DNA of 64,000 bases from Prochlorococcus sp. AG-402-A21 (GCA_003279655.1 QCHI01000002.1:1-64000); one strand, 5' to 3'; counted from the first letter of the stretch, positions 44,054 through 53,938 are shown. Made by a program: numbers and translations. The notes: generated from the sequence alone by a model not told the origin.

Positions 44054-44416
44054 ATGATGGAATCTACTTTTGTCGATAATTCTAAAAACAGTCCTTTAAG
44101 TAAAGAGGATATAAATATGATCGGCTTAACTAACCTTTCAGCTAGTGAAAAGCATCATTTAAGAATGCTTGCACATTGCTTGCAATGTTTTAAATCCATG
44201 AGTAAGGACAATCCAAGAGGTTTGATTCCTTTGAAAGAAGAATGGCTTGAATGGTGCTTGAAGAATCCCATCATGGTGAAAGATGACGAATTTGTTCAAG
44301 TTATGTTTGAGCAATTTTCTGGAGCAGCTATTCAGTTGGAAAGATTGTCAAATGATTTAAAAGTTGCTCCATTGGATTTGACATTGAGAAATTTAATCGA
44401 CGCATATGAGGTTTGA
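44054..44416 (+). CDS. conserved hypothetical protein upstream of the suf operon
   Basis: A 120-residue protein from ATG 44054 (a second ATG follows at once). It is helical and soluble with a cysteine- and histidine-containing stretch (SASEKHHLRMLAHCLQCFKS), a tryptophan segment (LKEEWLEWCLKNPIM) and a conserved-looking end (LDLTLRNLIDAYEV). It occupies the place where sufR lies in other cyanobacteria but has no winged-helix motif or SufR cysteine set. The cysteine/histidine stretch makes metal or cluster sensing conceivable, though unproven. Confidence 0.65.
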   Translation: MMESTFVDNSKNSPLSKEDINMIGLTNLSASEKHHLRMLAHCLQCFKSMSKDNPRGLIPLKEEWLEWCLKNPIMVKDDEFVQVMFEQFSGAAIQLERLSNDLKVAPLDLTLRNLIDAYEV

Positions 44417-44713
44417 AATCGTTCTTGTCCTGAGATAAAAAAACTTTTTTGATTAGGGTGATCCCAAAGAAAAAAGTCTTAGAAATTTTCAAAATTCGTT
44501 TTTATTTTTTTGATTGACTTTGAAATTATTTTTTTTGTGGGAAATTCGTGGATTGCTCATGAGCTCCTAGTTTGTAGTTATGGCAACGCTTTTTGCCTGT
44601 AGATACCAAATTTTGATCTCTTCTTGGAGTCAGTAGATGCTGACCACTTCAACGAGAAGAGCACATTTCATCACATACTTATCGCACTGATCCCAAACAA
44701 AAAAAGGAGGTTT

Positions 44714-45805
44714 ATGGGCGTGACTTTTGATCAAGAATCCCTGTCACGTTTAACACTTCGTCAGCTTCGTATTAAAGCGAGTGAACTAGGCATTCCTCTT
44801 TATAGTAGAAAATCTAAGGCTGATTTAGTAAAAGGTGTTTTCCTGTATGAAGAACAGCGGGAATTAGAGAAACAGTTGATAAACAATAAAAGCGAATCAT
44901 CTAACGAAACATCAACATATTCAACTTCTTCAGAGACCAAAGTCGTTTTTCTACCTCGTGATCCCGAGTGGGCATATGTATTTTGGGAGATATCAGATGT
45001 AGATCGTTCTAACGCTCAGAATGAAGGTGCTATTAGACTCTGCTTGCGCTTAGCGGATGTTACTAATAGAAGTAATGGTGAACCTAACCCTGGAACTCTT
45101 CAAGAAATTGTTGTTGATAGTCATAGTACTGAATGGTACTTACCTATTCCATTAGGTGGGAGAGATTATAAGGTTGAGCTTGGTTATCGAATAGGTCATA
45201 AATGGATGTCACTTGCTCATTCATCTTCAGCAAAGGTGCCTTCATTACATCCAAGTGATCAAATTCTTGATCAATTTGTTCCTTTTAGCTTGGAAGCACC
45301 AGTTTCTTCTTCATCTGAGTCTAAGGAAGATCTTTTTTCGTCGGATCAACCAGATAGTGGCCTCCATGAGCGTTTATATCAATCAGCTACTACAAAATTT
45401 AGAACTAGACGAATTGGTTCAGAAGAATTTCAGGAGGGTTCGCCAAGCGATCTGAATTCGAATAATGATTCTGGTAGTGGTCTTTGGGCTAGTGGATTGA
45501 ATGAATCTGGTATTGGAGGGGTTCCTCAATCACGCTCTTTTTGGCTAGTTGCAGATGCTGAATTAATTGTTTATGGAGCTACCGACCCCTCAGCTAAATT
45601 ATTTATTGAAGATCAAGAGGTACCATTAGCCAATGATGGAACCTTTAGATTACAAGTTCCATTCAGAGATGGTATTCAAAACTATTCAATTAAAGCGATT
45701 GATAAAGATGGTTTGGATTCAAGGAACATAACAATGAAATTTGAGAGAGCTACTCCAGTCGACAATACTAATCCAAATACTAAAGCTGAATCAGAATGGT
45801 TTTAA
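44714..45805 (+). CDS. DUF4912 protein with Rho N-terminal-like domain
   Basis: Read from ATG 44714, which follows AAGGAGG at ideal spacing, the protein has 363 residues; a TTG 30 codons upstream is open but lacks a good binding site. Residues 10-45 form a Rho-N/SAP-like helix pair (LTLRQLRIKASELGIPLYSR). Residues 70-190 are DUF4912 (DPEWAYVFWEISDVDRS, YKVELGYRIGHKWMSLAHSS). Residues 270-345 look like an Ig-like fold (AELIVYGATDPSAKLFIEDQ). The role is unknown; nucleic acid contact by the N-terminus is possible. A shorter divergent relative lies at 12160. Confidence 0.85.
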   Translation: MGVTFDQESLSRLTLRQLRIKASELGIPLYSRKSKADLVKGVFLYEEQRELEKQLINNKSESSNETSTYSTSSETKVVFLPRDPEWAYVFWEISDVDRSNAQNEGAIRLCLRLADVTNRSNGEPNPGTLQEIVVDSHSTEWYLPIPLGGRDYKVELGYRIGHKWMSLAHSSSAKVPSLHPSDQILDQFVPFSLEAPVSSSSESKEDLFSSDQPDSGLHERLYQSATTKFRTRRIGSEEFQEGSPSDLNSNNDSGSGLWASGLNESGIGGVPQSRSFWLVADAELIVYGATDPSAKLFIEDQEVPLANDGTFRLQVPFRDGIQNYSIKAIDKDGLDSRNITMKFERATPVDNTNPNTKAESEWF

Positions 45806-45824
45806 ATCCACTCACAAATAATTG

Positions 45825-45995
45825 ATGGTGCGCTTAATTGTTGCTTTTACTCCTTTAGTAGGTGCTATAGCTTTTCCTTTGTTAATTCCTACTACTATTG
45901 AGCGTTTTGGATTAGGCCCTGGAGTACTAAGTGCTTTGATCTTAAGCACTCTTTGGTTTGTAGCCATGCTCCGTACTTCTGAAATGCCTCATTAA
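45825..45995 (+). CDS. small two-helix membrane protein
   Basis: A 56-residue frame from ATG 45825 to TAA 45995. Two hydrophobic segments (LIVAFTPLVGAIAFPLLIPT and LGPGVLSALILSTLWFVAML) are joined by TTIERFG, and the tail is RTSEMPH. It follows the DUF4912 gene by 19 bases on the same strand and is probably co-transcribed. Similar short genes occur in picocyanobacteria, from memory. Function unknown. Confidence 0.65.
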   Translation: MVRLIVAFTPLVGAIAFPLLIPTTIERFGLGPGVLSALILSTLWFVAMLRTSEMPH

Positions 45996-46059
45996 ATCAA
46001 TTATTGTAATTTGGACTATCTACTCATTTTTTAAGATCTTTCACTAATCTTTTACCAAA

Positions 46060-47709
46060 GTGTTTTCTTTAGAATTTACTCAACTCACAGTTAAGTTAAG
46101 CGAATCTTTTACTGATCAGAAACCAGGGACTTCCGGATTACGAAAAAGCTCTAGAAAGTTTGAAGAGCCTCATTATCTTGAAAGCTTTGTTGAGTCAATC
46201 TTAAGTTGCCTGCCTGGTGTGCAAGGAGGTGTTTTGGTTGTAGGAGGTGATGGTAGATATGGCAACAAAAGAGCGATAGATATTATTGTTCGGATGGCTG
46301 CAGCACATGGAGTTCAAAAAGTCATAACAACTGTTGATGGGATTTTGTCGACCCCTGCGGCTTCCAATTTGATTCGAATTAATAAAGCTATTGGTGGAAT
46401 TATTTTATCTGCTAGTCATAATCCAGGTGGACTTGAAGGAGATTTTGGAGTCAAGCTAAATGGATCAAATGGTGGACCTGCATCAGAATCTTTAACTGAT
46501 GAAATCTATCATCACTCTAAAAATCTTAAACAATATAAGATCATAAAATGTCAATCAAATAGCTCTTATTCACCTGGCAAATATAAATTAGCTTCAATGA
46601 CTGTGGAGATTATCGATGGAATAGAAGATTACTTAAATTTAATGAAAAAAATATTTGATTTTGATTTGATCAGTTCGTATATCAACAAAGATTTCCCTAT
46701 CGTTTTTGATGCATTAAATGCTGTTACTGGGCCATATGCAAAGCGTCTGTTTATTGATCATTTAGGAGCTAATTCAGAAACAATAAGAAATGGAATACCT
46801 TTGGAAGATTTTGGAGGTCTTCACCCTGATCCAAATTTGACTTATGCAAAAGATCTTGCTGATTTGCTTTTAAACGGGAATTTATTTTCCTTTGGAGCAG
46901 CTTGTGATGGCGATGGTGATAGAAATATGATTTTAGGACGTGGTTGCTTTGTAAATCCTAGTGATAGTCTTGCAATTTTAGCGGCGAATTTTGATTGTGT
47001 ACCAGGTTATTCTAAAGGTTTATCTGGTGTTGCTCGTTCCATGCCGACGAGTTCAGCAGTAGATGTTGTTGCAAAACATTTAGGCATAAATTGTTTTGAA
47101 ACCCCTACTGGATGGAAATTCTTCGGTAACCTTCTGGACGCTAATCAAATTACTCTTTGTGGAGAAGAGAGCTTTGGGACTGGCAGTGATCATGTTAGAG
47201 AGAAAGATGGATTGTGGGCTGTTCTCTTTTGGTTGCAGATACTTGCTACCAAGAAAAAATCTGTTTCTGAGATAATGAGAAATCATTGGCTATTTTTTGG
47301 ACGTCATTATTATTCTCGTCATGACTATGAATCGCTTCCATCTGAAGTTGCAAATTCTCTGTATTCCAGATTGAGCAAAATTCTTCCCACATTGAAAGAT
47401 CAATCTTTTGCCGGAAAGACAGTTAAAAATGCTGATGATTTTAGCTATACAGATCCAGTTGATGGCTCAATCACACTCAATCAGGGATTGAGAATTTTAC
47501 TAGATGATGGTAGTCGAGTCTTAGTGAGACTTTCTGGCACTGGCACTCAGGGAGCGACGTTAAGAGTTTACTTTGAAAGCTTTGTTTCCAGTGATGGTGA
47601 TATCTCTCAAGATCCTCAAATAGCCTTGGATCCTTTAATTAAAAGTATTGATTCTCTAGCTGAGATTTCAAAACGAACAGGTATGTCCACTCCAACAGTT
47701 ATTACTTAG
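46060..47709 (+). CDS. pgm: phosphoglucomutase
   Basis: A 549-residue protein from GTG 46060. The phosphoserine loop is ILSASHNPGG (Ser118), the metal loop AACDGDGDRNMILG near residue 285, the sugar-binding loop CGEESFGTGSDHVREKDGLW near 370 and the phosphate-binding RLSGTGTQGATLRVYFE near the end. It interconverts glucose-1- and glucose-6-phosphate, linking glycogen and sucrose/glucosylglycerol metabolism with central carbon flow. Length and motifs match the alpha-D-phosphohexomutase family of eukaryotic-like type. Confidence 0.95.
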   Translation: MFSLEFTQLTVKLSESFTDQKPGTSGLRKSSRKFEEPHYLESFVESILSCLPGVQGGVLVVGGDGRYGNKRAIDIIVRMAAAHGVQKVITTVDGILSTPAASNLIRINKAIGGIILSASHNPGGLEGDFGVKLNGSNGGPASESLTDEIYHHSKNLKQYKIIKCQSNSSYSPGKYKLASMTVEIIDGIEDYLNLMKKIFDFDLISSYINKDFPIVFDALNAVTGPYAKRLFIDHLGANSETIRNGIPLEDFGGLHPDPNLTYAKDLADLLLNGNLFSFGAACDGDGDRNMILGRGCFVNPSDSLAILAANFDCVPGYSKGLSGVARSMPTSSAVDVVAKHLGINCFETPTGWKFFGNLLDANQITLCGEESFGTGSDHVREKDGLWAVLFWLQILATKKKSVSEIMRNHWLFFGRHYYSRHDYESLPSEVANSLYSRLSKILPTLKDQSFAGKTVKNADDFSYTDPVDGSITLNQGLRILLDDGSRVLVRLSGTGTQGATLRVYFESFVSSDGDISQDPQIALDPLIKSIDSLAEISKRTGMSTPTVIT

Positions 47710-47798
47710 ATCAAAAATCTTTTAATTGGAAATCATCAAAACAACTTTTATAAGTTTTCTATTGCTTTTAAAGTAATAAAAATGTTTGTTTTTTCGTC

Positions 47799-50003
47799 TT
47801 GACCAAAGATCTGTTTGCTTTTAATGGTGAACAGTTAATACACAAAAATGCTCCTTTAGCTGATCGCTTAAGGCCTCAAACACTTGATGAATTTGTTGGT
47901 CAGGATCACATTCTTGCTCAAGGACGTTTATTAAGACGTTCAGTTGTTGCTGATAAAGTAGGTAATTTATTGCTGTATGGACCGCCAGGAGTTGGTAAGA
48001 CTACTTTGGCTAGGATCATCGCATCTAATACACTTTCTCATTTTAGTGTTGTAAATGCCGCTTTGGCTGGCATCAAGGATCTGAGATCTGAGATTGAGGC
48101 TGCAATAGATAGATTAAATAAATATGGAAAACGCACGATTTTATTTATTGATGAGGTTCATAGATTTAATACAGCTCAACAAGATGCGTTATTACCTTGG
48201 GTTGAAAATGGAACTTTGACTCTGATTGGTGCAACTACGGAAAATCCATATTTTGAAGTAAATAAAGCTTTGTTGAGTAGATCTAGATTATTTCGATTAA
48301 ATAGTTTGAATTCACAAGCATTACATCAATTACTGCAACGAGCATTGAGCGATAAGGAAAGGGGATTTGGGTTGAAACTCATCAATTTGTCTAGTGAAGC
48401 TCGAGACCACTGGGTTGATGTGTGTAATGGCGATGCACGAGTTCTGCTTAATGCTCTTGAACTTGCAGTAGAGAGCACCATTGCGAATCAGGATAGTTCT
48501 ATAAGTATTGATCTAAAGATTGCTGAGGATTCAATTCAAGAACGAGCGGTTTTATATGACAAAAAAGGTGATGCTCATTTTGATACCATCAGCGCTTTTA
48601 TTAAGTCATTACGAGGTTCAGATCCTGATGCGGCCTTGTTTTGGCTGGCTCGAATGTTGGAAGCAGGGGAAAATCCACGATTCATTTTTAGACGTATGCT
48701 CATTGCTGCAGGAGAGGATATTGGTCTCGCTGATCCAAATGCAATTGTTATAGTTGAGTCGTGTGCCGCGGCTTTTGATCGAATAGGTTTACCAGAGGGT
48801 ATTTACCCTCTTGCTCAAGCAACCTTGTACTTGGCTTCAACTGACAAAAGCAATAGTTTGAAGGCTATTTTTAAGGCAGTTCAGAAAGTTAAAGATTCTC
48901 AAAAGCAAAATGTTCCATCTCATCTTAAAGATCCAAACCGAGATCAAGAAGCTTTTGGAGATGGTATGGGCTATAGATACCCGCATTCATTTTCAAAACA
49001 TTGGGTTCCACAGCAATATTTGCCAGATGGTTTGCTAAACGAGGTATTTTGGGAGCCAACTGAAAATGGATGGGAAGGTCAAAGACGATCTCTTTTGAAT
49101 GAAAGACGATCCGAACAGTTAGCCTCATTAGTTGAACTTGAGCAACAACATCCATTAACTATTACATCTGGAAAATTTGATAATGATTTTGATCAATGGT
49201 TATGTCTCCAAGCTTTGCAAGAGGGTGAAAGATTAAAACACTTGATGAATAAATTATGGTCAGGTATTACTTGGAAGAAAAATCATAGAGTTTTAGTTTT
49301 AACACCTAGTTCTTTGCTTTGGTTTTTAAAGCCTTTAAGAGAGACATCTGAAGGTGGCGTTATTGTGGCTGTATCAGAAGATAATCATCCTCGGTTATTA
49401 GCTGAATTAGAAGTTTTGACTCCTATGGATCGACCTGTTTTAATTGATTCAAACGTTAAATCAATTAAAAAATTAGAAGATAATCTCAAATTTGAGGTCA
49501 TTGGAGGAAGGATCCCTTGGAAAGTTTTTTCTGAACCAAATTTTTCTGAATTATGGCCGGTTCTTACCCAAAAATGTACAGATCATACAGAACTAAGTTT
49601 AATTATAAGTAAGCCATGTTCCGGTCCTGCACTTTCTTTAAAGGAAAGCCTAGAAGTCGACAGCAAGAATAAAAATGCTGATTTTTCATTCTTGAATGAT
49701 TTAATTTCTAAAGAAGAAAATTGGTTGAATAATCAAGATTATAAAAAGAAATTTATTTTGAAATTAGAAAAATTAGGTTGGAATATTTCTTTTGAAGAAT
49801 GGACTGAATTTGTATATCAAAAAGTTGATAGATCCATTATCAAAAGGTGGCTTAATGAAGGAAGTGAGTATCGAGAAGTTATTCTCGAAAATTACGAGGA
49901 AGAAAAATTATCACGATTAGAAAAATTGTTTAAAAGATTGGATGGAAGGACTATAAAACAGAAGCTTTTACATACAAAGTTGCTTGCTAAAAATAATAAT
50001 TAA
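47799..50003 (+). CDS. rarA: RarA/MgsA-type AAA ATPase with extra C-terminal domain
   Basis: A 734-residue protein from TTG 47799. Residues 20-440 are Rar[21 protein letters not shown], Walker [15 protein letters not shown] at 61-74, Walker [12 protein letters not shown] near 114-123, sensor [19 protein letters not shown] and the C-terminal [20 protein letters not shown]. RarA acts at stalled replication forks. Bacterial RarA usually ends near residue 450; here about 290 further residues follow (for example [20 protein letters not shown]), which in some cyanobacteria are annotated as a fused domain of unknown function. Its end overlaps the convergent PPTase gene by 4 bases. Confidence 0.9.
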   Translation: MTKDLFAFNGEQLIHKNAPLADRLRPQTLDEFVGQDHILAQGRLLRRSVVADKVGNLLLYGPPGVGKTTLARIIASNTLSHFSVVNAALAGIKDLRSEIEAAIDRLNKYGKRTILFIDEVHRFNTAQQDALLPWVENGTLTLIGATTENPYFEVNKALLSRSRLFRLNSLNSQALHQLLQRALSDKERGFGLKLINLSSEARDHWVDVCNGDARVLLNALELAVESTIANQDSSISIDLKIAEDSIQERAVLYDKKGDAHFDTISAFIKSLRGSDPDAALFWLARMLEAGENPRFIFRRMLIAAGEDIGLADPNAIVIVESCAAAFDRIGLPEGIYPLAQATLYLASTDKSNSLKAIFKAVQKVKDSQKQNVPSHLKDPNRDQEAFGDGMGYRYPHSFSKHWVPQQYLPDGLLNEVFWEPTENGWEGQRRSLLNERRSEQLASLVELEQQHPLTITSGKFDNDFDQWLCLQALQEGERLKHLMNKLWSGITWKKNHRVLVLTPSSLLWFLKPLRETSEGGVIVAVSEDNHPRLLAELEVLTPMDRPVLIDSNVKSIKKLEDNLKFEVIGGRIPWKVFSEPNFSELWPVLTQKCTDHTELSLIISKPCSGPALSLKESLEVDSKNKNADFSFLNDLISKEENWLNNQDYKKKFILKLEKLGWNISFEEWTEFVYQKVDRSIIKRWLNEGSEYREVILENYEEEKLSRLEKLFKRLDGRTIKQKLLHTKLLAKNNN

Positions 50004-50656
50004 TAAAGGCAAATTATTGGTTTAAATTTTTTGGAATCTCCATCTAATGCAATTGCATAAGTCCATTGTTCATGACTTTGTTCATAAACTTTTGCTTTGT
50101 GTCCAAGTTTTTTATGATATGCAAATGATGATTTATTCTCCCAAATCCATTGATTGATATCAGAAGCTATCTTTCCATGTTGCCATTTAATTGCGGCTTC
50201 TTTAACTACCCATCTTTTTAGTACGATTTCTTGAGCTTGGCTTGGAGTTAAATTTTCTATTTCACAATTCTCCTTTTGAGTGAAAAAACGTTTTGACAAT
50301 TTATGAGCTTGGAACTGTCTATCCTTTCTTTCGATATCTACCCCAATTTTTGCTGAAGACCATCCTATTAATAACGCATCAGAACAATGACTCATGCTGA
50401 TATACCCCAATCCTGCAGCCAAAAAAGGCGGTTTACCTGGATCGGCTTTAAGAGGTATATCAAGAGGCTCTAAGCCTGTCATGTTGGACATGACTTGTCT
50501 GAGGCAGCCTCTGGAAAAGTGGTAAAGCCACCCTTGTTTTGGTGTTAATATTTCAACCCACTTTTTTTCTTCCCTGCTTATTGGGAAAAGTTTTGATGGC
50601 ATCAAAAAAAGCCAAAGACCTAGTACGCTTTTATTGTTTATTTGAGTTGTAATCAT
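50000..50656 (-). CDS. 4-prime-phosphopantetheinyl transferase
   Basis: Read from ATG 50656 the protein has 218 residues; a TTG-like extension to 50692 is not needed. Motifs of the Sfp/HetI type are present: FSRGCLRQVMSN, GLGYISMSHCSDALLIGWS, IGVDIERKDRQ (metal-binding D and E) and LKRWVVKEAAIKWQHG. It attaches phosphopantetheine from coenzyme A to acyl carrier proteins; in cyanobacteria a single Sfp-like enzyme usually serves fatty acid synthesis. Its start codon shares CATG with the divergent PrxQ gene, so the two starts overlap by two bases. Confidence 0.9.
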   Translation of the reverse strand: MITTQINNKSVLGLWLFLMPSKLFPISREEKKWVEILTPKQGWLYHFSRGCLRQVMSNMTGLEPLDIPLKADPGKPPFLAAGLGYISMSHCSDALLIGWSSAKIGVDIERKDRQFQAHKLSKRFFTQKENCEIENLTPSQAQEIVLKRWVVKEAAIKWQHGKIASDINQWIWENKSSFAYHKKLGHKAKVYEQSHEQWTYAIALDGDSKKFKPIICLY

Positions 50657-51122
50657 GACTCTCTGTATAGGCGATTCTGCACCAGATTTCACTCTCCCTA
50701 ATCAAGATGGTGTTGATATCAGTCTCTCATCCTTAAAAGGATCGCGAGTTGTAATTTATTTTTATCCAAAAGACGATACTCCTGGCTGTACTAAGGAAGC
50801 GTGCAGTTTTAGAGATAATTGGGGGCTTTTCAAATCAAACAATATTCAAGTTTTAGGTATTAGTAAGGATGCTTCAAAGTCGCACATCAAATTTATTGAT
50901 AAACATACATTACCTTTTACACTTTTAACTGATAGTGAGCCTTGTCCTGTAGCAACTTTATATCAAAGTTATGGCTTGAAGAAATTCATGGGTAGAGAGT
51001 ATTATGGAATGATGAGACATACTTTTGTTATAGATCTAGAAGGTAAAATTGAATTAATATACTTAAAAGTAAAATCAGAAAATATGGCTACTCAGATTTT
51101 AAATGATCTTAAATTGAATTAA
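50655..51122 (+). CDS. bcp: peroxiredoxin Q (bacterioferritin comigratory protein)
   Basis: A 155-residue protein from ATG 50655. PDFTLPNQDGVDISLSSLKG opens the thioredoxin fold, and DDTPGCTKEACSFRD contains the peroxidatic cysteine and, five residues later, the resolving cysteine of the PrxQ type. It reduces hydroperoxides with electrons from thioredoxin. It is divergent from the PPTase gene with shared start bases and converges on coaX, overlapping by 14 bases. Confidence 0.94.
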   Translation: MTLCIGDSAPDFTLPNQDGVDISLSSLKGSRVVIYFYPKDDTPGCTKEACSFRDNWGLFKSNNIQVLGISKDASKSHIKFIDKHTLPFTLLTDSEPCPVATLYQSYGLKKFMGREYYGMMRHTFVIDLEGKIELIYLKVKSENMATQILNDLKLN

Positions 51123-51810
51123 TTTTTTTGTCTATATCAATCATTCCTTCTAGAACTAGATTTGGACAGTGATTTATATCGATGTTTGTATTTTTAAGTT
51201 CATTTAATATCATCGGTGCATCACCTCCGCAGATCCATATTGGTAATTTAGTCTCTTCGAAAATTTTTAATATTAGTCCTATTAATCCATTTATTGAGCC
51301 TCTTATCATAGCTTTATTAGTCTCATATTGGAATATTTCGGTTGGGATTGTTGTATCAATGGGAGTTTCTAAATTTAATGCACCATTTGCCATCGAAGAT
51401 AATTGTAGTCTGAAACCAGAAATTAGTTGACCACCGGCAAATTCTCCTTTACTTGTTATTTTTGTGACGCTTAAGATTGTACCTGCATCTATGACAATTA
51501 AATCTCGTTCTTTGTTTTTTAAAGATGAGTACTTTTTAAAAGCACTCCATGAAGCAAGAGCTCTGTCAATGCCTAAATTTGATGGAAGATTATTTAATGG
51601 AACATCATCTAAAATTATTTTTTTTGAAGGACATAATTTAATATTCTTAGGGACGGTGCCGACTGAGGCCCAAGTTAATTTAGAATAATCTTTATCTTTA
51701 AATTTGATTGGATTTGGAGAGGTATGAAAAAATTTCCAATCTTTTTGTATTTTGCTTGCCCAATGCCATCTTGTATTCCCAATCATTAAGTAATTATCTT
51801 CTGAGTACAT
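51109..51810 (-). CDS. coaX: type III pantothenate kinase
   Basis: Read from ATG 51810 the protein has 233 residues and begins near YLMIGNTRWHWASK, which corresponds to the usual LLIDIGNTR ATP-binding start but lacks the first aspartate. The central IVIDAGTILSVTKITSKGEF with AGGQLISGFRLQL is the typical DAGTA/GG..PG region, and ICGGDAP near the end is the third phosphate-binding motif. It makes phosphopantothenate for coenzyme A. The missing aspartate and the weak first motif are odd for the family. It starts 14 bases downstream of cysH on the same strand. Confidence 0.85.
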   Translation of the reverse strand: MYSEDNYLMIGNTRWHWASKIQKDWKFFHTSPNPIKFKDKDYSKLTWASVGTVPKNIKLCPSKKIILDDVPLNNLPSNLGIDRALASWSAFKKYSSLKNKERDLIVIDAGTILSVTKITSKGEFAGGQLISGFRLQLSSMANGALNLETPIDTTIPTEIFQYETNKAMIRGSINGLIGLILKIFEETKLPIWICGGDAPMILNELKNTNIDINHCPNLVLEGMIDIDKKINSI

Positions 51811-51824
51811 GAGTTGATTCCAAG

Positions 51825-52595
51825 TTATTGCGTATTTAAATGGATTCCACACTCTTCACTGAGTCCGCCAAATCTCGTTGACCTGCCTTGGGTATTGTTA
51901 TTTTCTGCGTTGCTAGAATGCCAATCTCCTACTGTGGAATAACCCTTTTCAAATAATGGATGTTGAGGTAGTTTGTGTTCCTCCATGTAATAAAAAATAT
52001 CTTTTTTAGTCCAATTTAAAAGTGGTCGGAGAGTTAAACGTTCTCTAACGTAATCAAGATGAGACATGGATTTTCTATTAGTAGTTTGTCCTTTTCTTAC
52101 TCCGCTTGCCCAGCAATGAACATTTAGGTCTGAGAAAGCTTTTTCAAGAGGTTGAACCTTCCTAATCTGATGATATTTTTCAAGATCTTTTTGTTCTCCT
52201 GTTTCCCAAAGACGACCATACGAGGCCTCCATTCTTGCTGGGGAAATGGGACTTTGAACAACGAATAAATTTAATTCGAACAGTTTTGTTAATTTTTCTG
52301 CGTATTGATAAGTTTCTTTTGGGAGATAGCCAGTATCAATCCAAATAATTTTTGGCTTTTGATTAGTTTTTAATCTCACCGTCATATGAAGTAAGACAGC
52401 AGATTGGATGCCAAAGCTCGTTGTTAAAACAAATCTTTCATCAAATTGCTCAAAGCCCCATTGAAGTTGAGCCTGAGAGGAGAGTTTCTCCAGATCTTTG
52501 CTTGTCTCATGAATTGATTTCATCAGATTAGGTTGAGGAAATTGAGCGGCGTTTCTCAAATTATTAAAGTATTTGTCTTTAGATTCTTTCTTCAT
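51825..52595 (-). CDS. cysH: phosphoadenylylsulfate reductase
   Basis: A 256-residue protein from ATG 52595. The nucleotide-binding motif is TTSFGIQSAVLLHM, and KIIWIDTGYLPKETYQYAEK and LLNTK-like LRPLLNWTKKDIFYY follow; the C-terminal catalytic cysteine lies in EECGIHLN. The CC and CxxC cysteines of Fe-S type APS reductases are absent, so it should be the thioredoxin-dependent PAPS form. It reduces activated sulfate to sulfite. The 14-base gap to coaX suggests a common transcript. Confidence 0.93.
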   Translation of the reverse strand: MKKESKDKYFNNLRNAAQFPQPNLMKSIHETSKDLEKLSSQAQLQWGFEQFDERFVLTTSFGIQSAVLLHMTVRLKTNQKPKIIWIDTGYLPKETYQYAEKLTKLFELNLFVVQSPISPARMEASYGRLWETGEQKDLEKYHQIRKVQPLEKAFSDLNVHCWASGVRKGQTTNRKSMSHLDYVRERLTLRPLLNWTKKDIFYYMEEHKLPQHPLFEKGYSTVGDWHSSNAENNNTQGRSTRFGGLSEECGIHLNTQ

Positions 52596-52666
52596 GTTTG
52601 AGTTTTGAATGCCGAATTAGTCAAAGTTTGATTAGGGTCTTTTAACTCATATTAGATCTAGTCCCT

Positions 52667-53839
52667 ATGGACTTGAACAATTTGAAATCTGATCCAATTG
52701 TTGTTGTTGGTGGCGGCTTCGGAGGACTCTCTACTGTCCAAGCATTATTAGCTCGGTCGGATGGAACCCCAATCATTTTGATTGATCAAAGCCCAAGATT
52801 TTTATTTAAGCCATTGCTGTATGAATTATTAAGCGGTGAGCTTGAAGTATGGGAGGTTGCACCTAAATTTTCGGCTTTAGCTTCAGAATTAGGATTTATT
52901 TTTTTACAGGAGAGTGTTGTTGAAGTTGATGAACTCGAAAGCAAGTTAATTACTTCATCTGAGACTGAAGTCAAATACTCTCAACTTGTTATAAGTACAG
53001 GAGTAAAAACTGATTATTCTCTTGTAGGAGGTTTGAATGAATATTCTTATGGTTTTTCTAATTTAAATGACGTCTTAAGCATTAAAGAGTTAATAACTTC
53101 AATAAATAATTCCTCTAACTATACAAATCCTTTGGTAATCGCTGGAGCAGGACCAACTGGAGTTGAGCTTGCATGTAAATTATCTGACTTAGTTAAAAAT
53201 AGAGTAGCAATATGCTTGGTTGATAAAGGCAATAGAATTTTATCTAAATCCAAATCTTTTAATAGAGAAAAAGCAATAGATGCAATTGCTGAGAGAAATA
53301 TTAAGATTTACTTGAGACATTATATTGAATCAATCGATGAAAATACGATAGAATTTCGTAATATTGAGACCGAAAGCAATAATTCCCTAAAAATTAATTA
53401 TTCAGGCTTCCTATGGACTGCTGGATTAAGACCTTCTCGGTTAAACATAGTAGATAGTTTTTTAGATGAAAATAAGAAGATTAAAGTAAACCAATTCTTG
53501 CAAATAAATGAATATCAGAATATTTTTTTTGTTGGAGATATCGTATTTTGTGAAAACTATCCTTTTCCTTCCTCAGCTCAAGTTGCTATGCAGCAGGGTT
53601 ATCTAACAGCTCAAAATATTATTTCTCTTAGAAAGGGAAATAAACTTAAATCATTTCAATTTAAAGATCTTGGGGAAATGCTGAGTCTAGGTATTGGCAA
53701 TGCCTCCATAACTGGATATGGAATCACCTTGGCAGGCCCCCTTGCTTTTGAAATAAGGCATTTGGCATATTTAATGCGAATGCCAAGTTTTTCTTTATCT
53801 TTGAAATCCGCAGGATCATGGTTATTTAGTAAAAAATAA
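52667..53839 (+). CDS. type II NADH dehydrogenase (NDH-2)
   Basis: A 390-residue protein from ATG 52667. It has the FAD-binding motif IVVVGGGFGGLSTVQALL, the second dinucleotide-binding motif LVIAGAGPTGVELACKLSDL and the C-terminal FFVGDI with PSSAQVAMQQGYLTAQNI. The layout matches NdbA/B-type NDH-2, single-subunit flavoproteins oxidising NAD(P)H toward quinone, or acting as redox sensors. The C-terminal amphipathic region may attach it to the membrane. It is divergent from cysH. Confidence 0.88.
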   Translation: MDLNNLKSDPIVVVGGGFGGLSTVQALLARSDGTPIILIDQSPRFLFKPLLYELLSGELEVWEVAPKFSALASELGFIFLQESVVEVDELESKLITSSETEVKYSQLVISTGVKTDYSLVGGLNEYSYGFSNLNDVLSIKELITSINNSSNYTNPLVIAGAGPTGVELACKLSDLVKNRVAICLVDKGNRILSKSKSFNREKAIDAIAERNIKIYLRHYIESIDENTIEFRNIETESNNSLKINYSGFLWTAGLRPSRLNIVDSFLDENKKIKVNQFLQINEYQNIFFVGDIVFCENYPFPSSAQVAMQQGYLTAQNIISLRKGNKLKSFQFKDLGEMLSLGIGNASITGYGITLAGPLAFEIRHLAYLMRMPSFSLSLKSAGSWLFSKK

Positions 53840-53938
53840 TGAATCGTTTATTTTCTCAATATCCTTAGATCCTTTTCACAGTATTCTTAAAATCAATACT
53901 TGGACAGATTCAGTTGAAAAGGTTATTAATTAAAAAAT

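Noticed and set aside
44624-44713. TTG start 30 codons upstream of the DUF4912 gene
   Set aside because: The ATG at 44714 has AAGGAGG at ideal spacing and fits the usual protein start; the upstream part lacks any conserved pattern.
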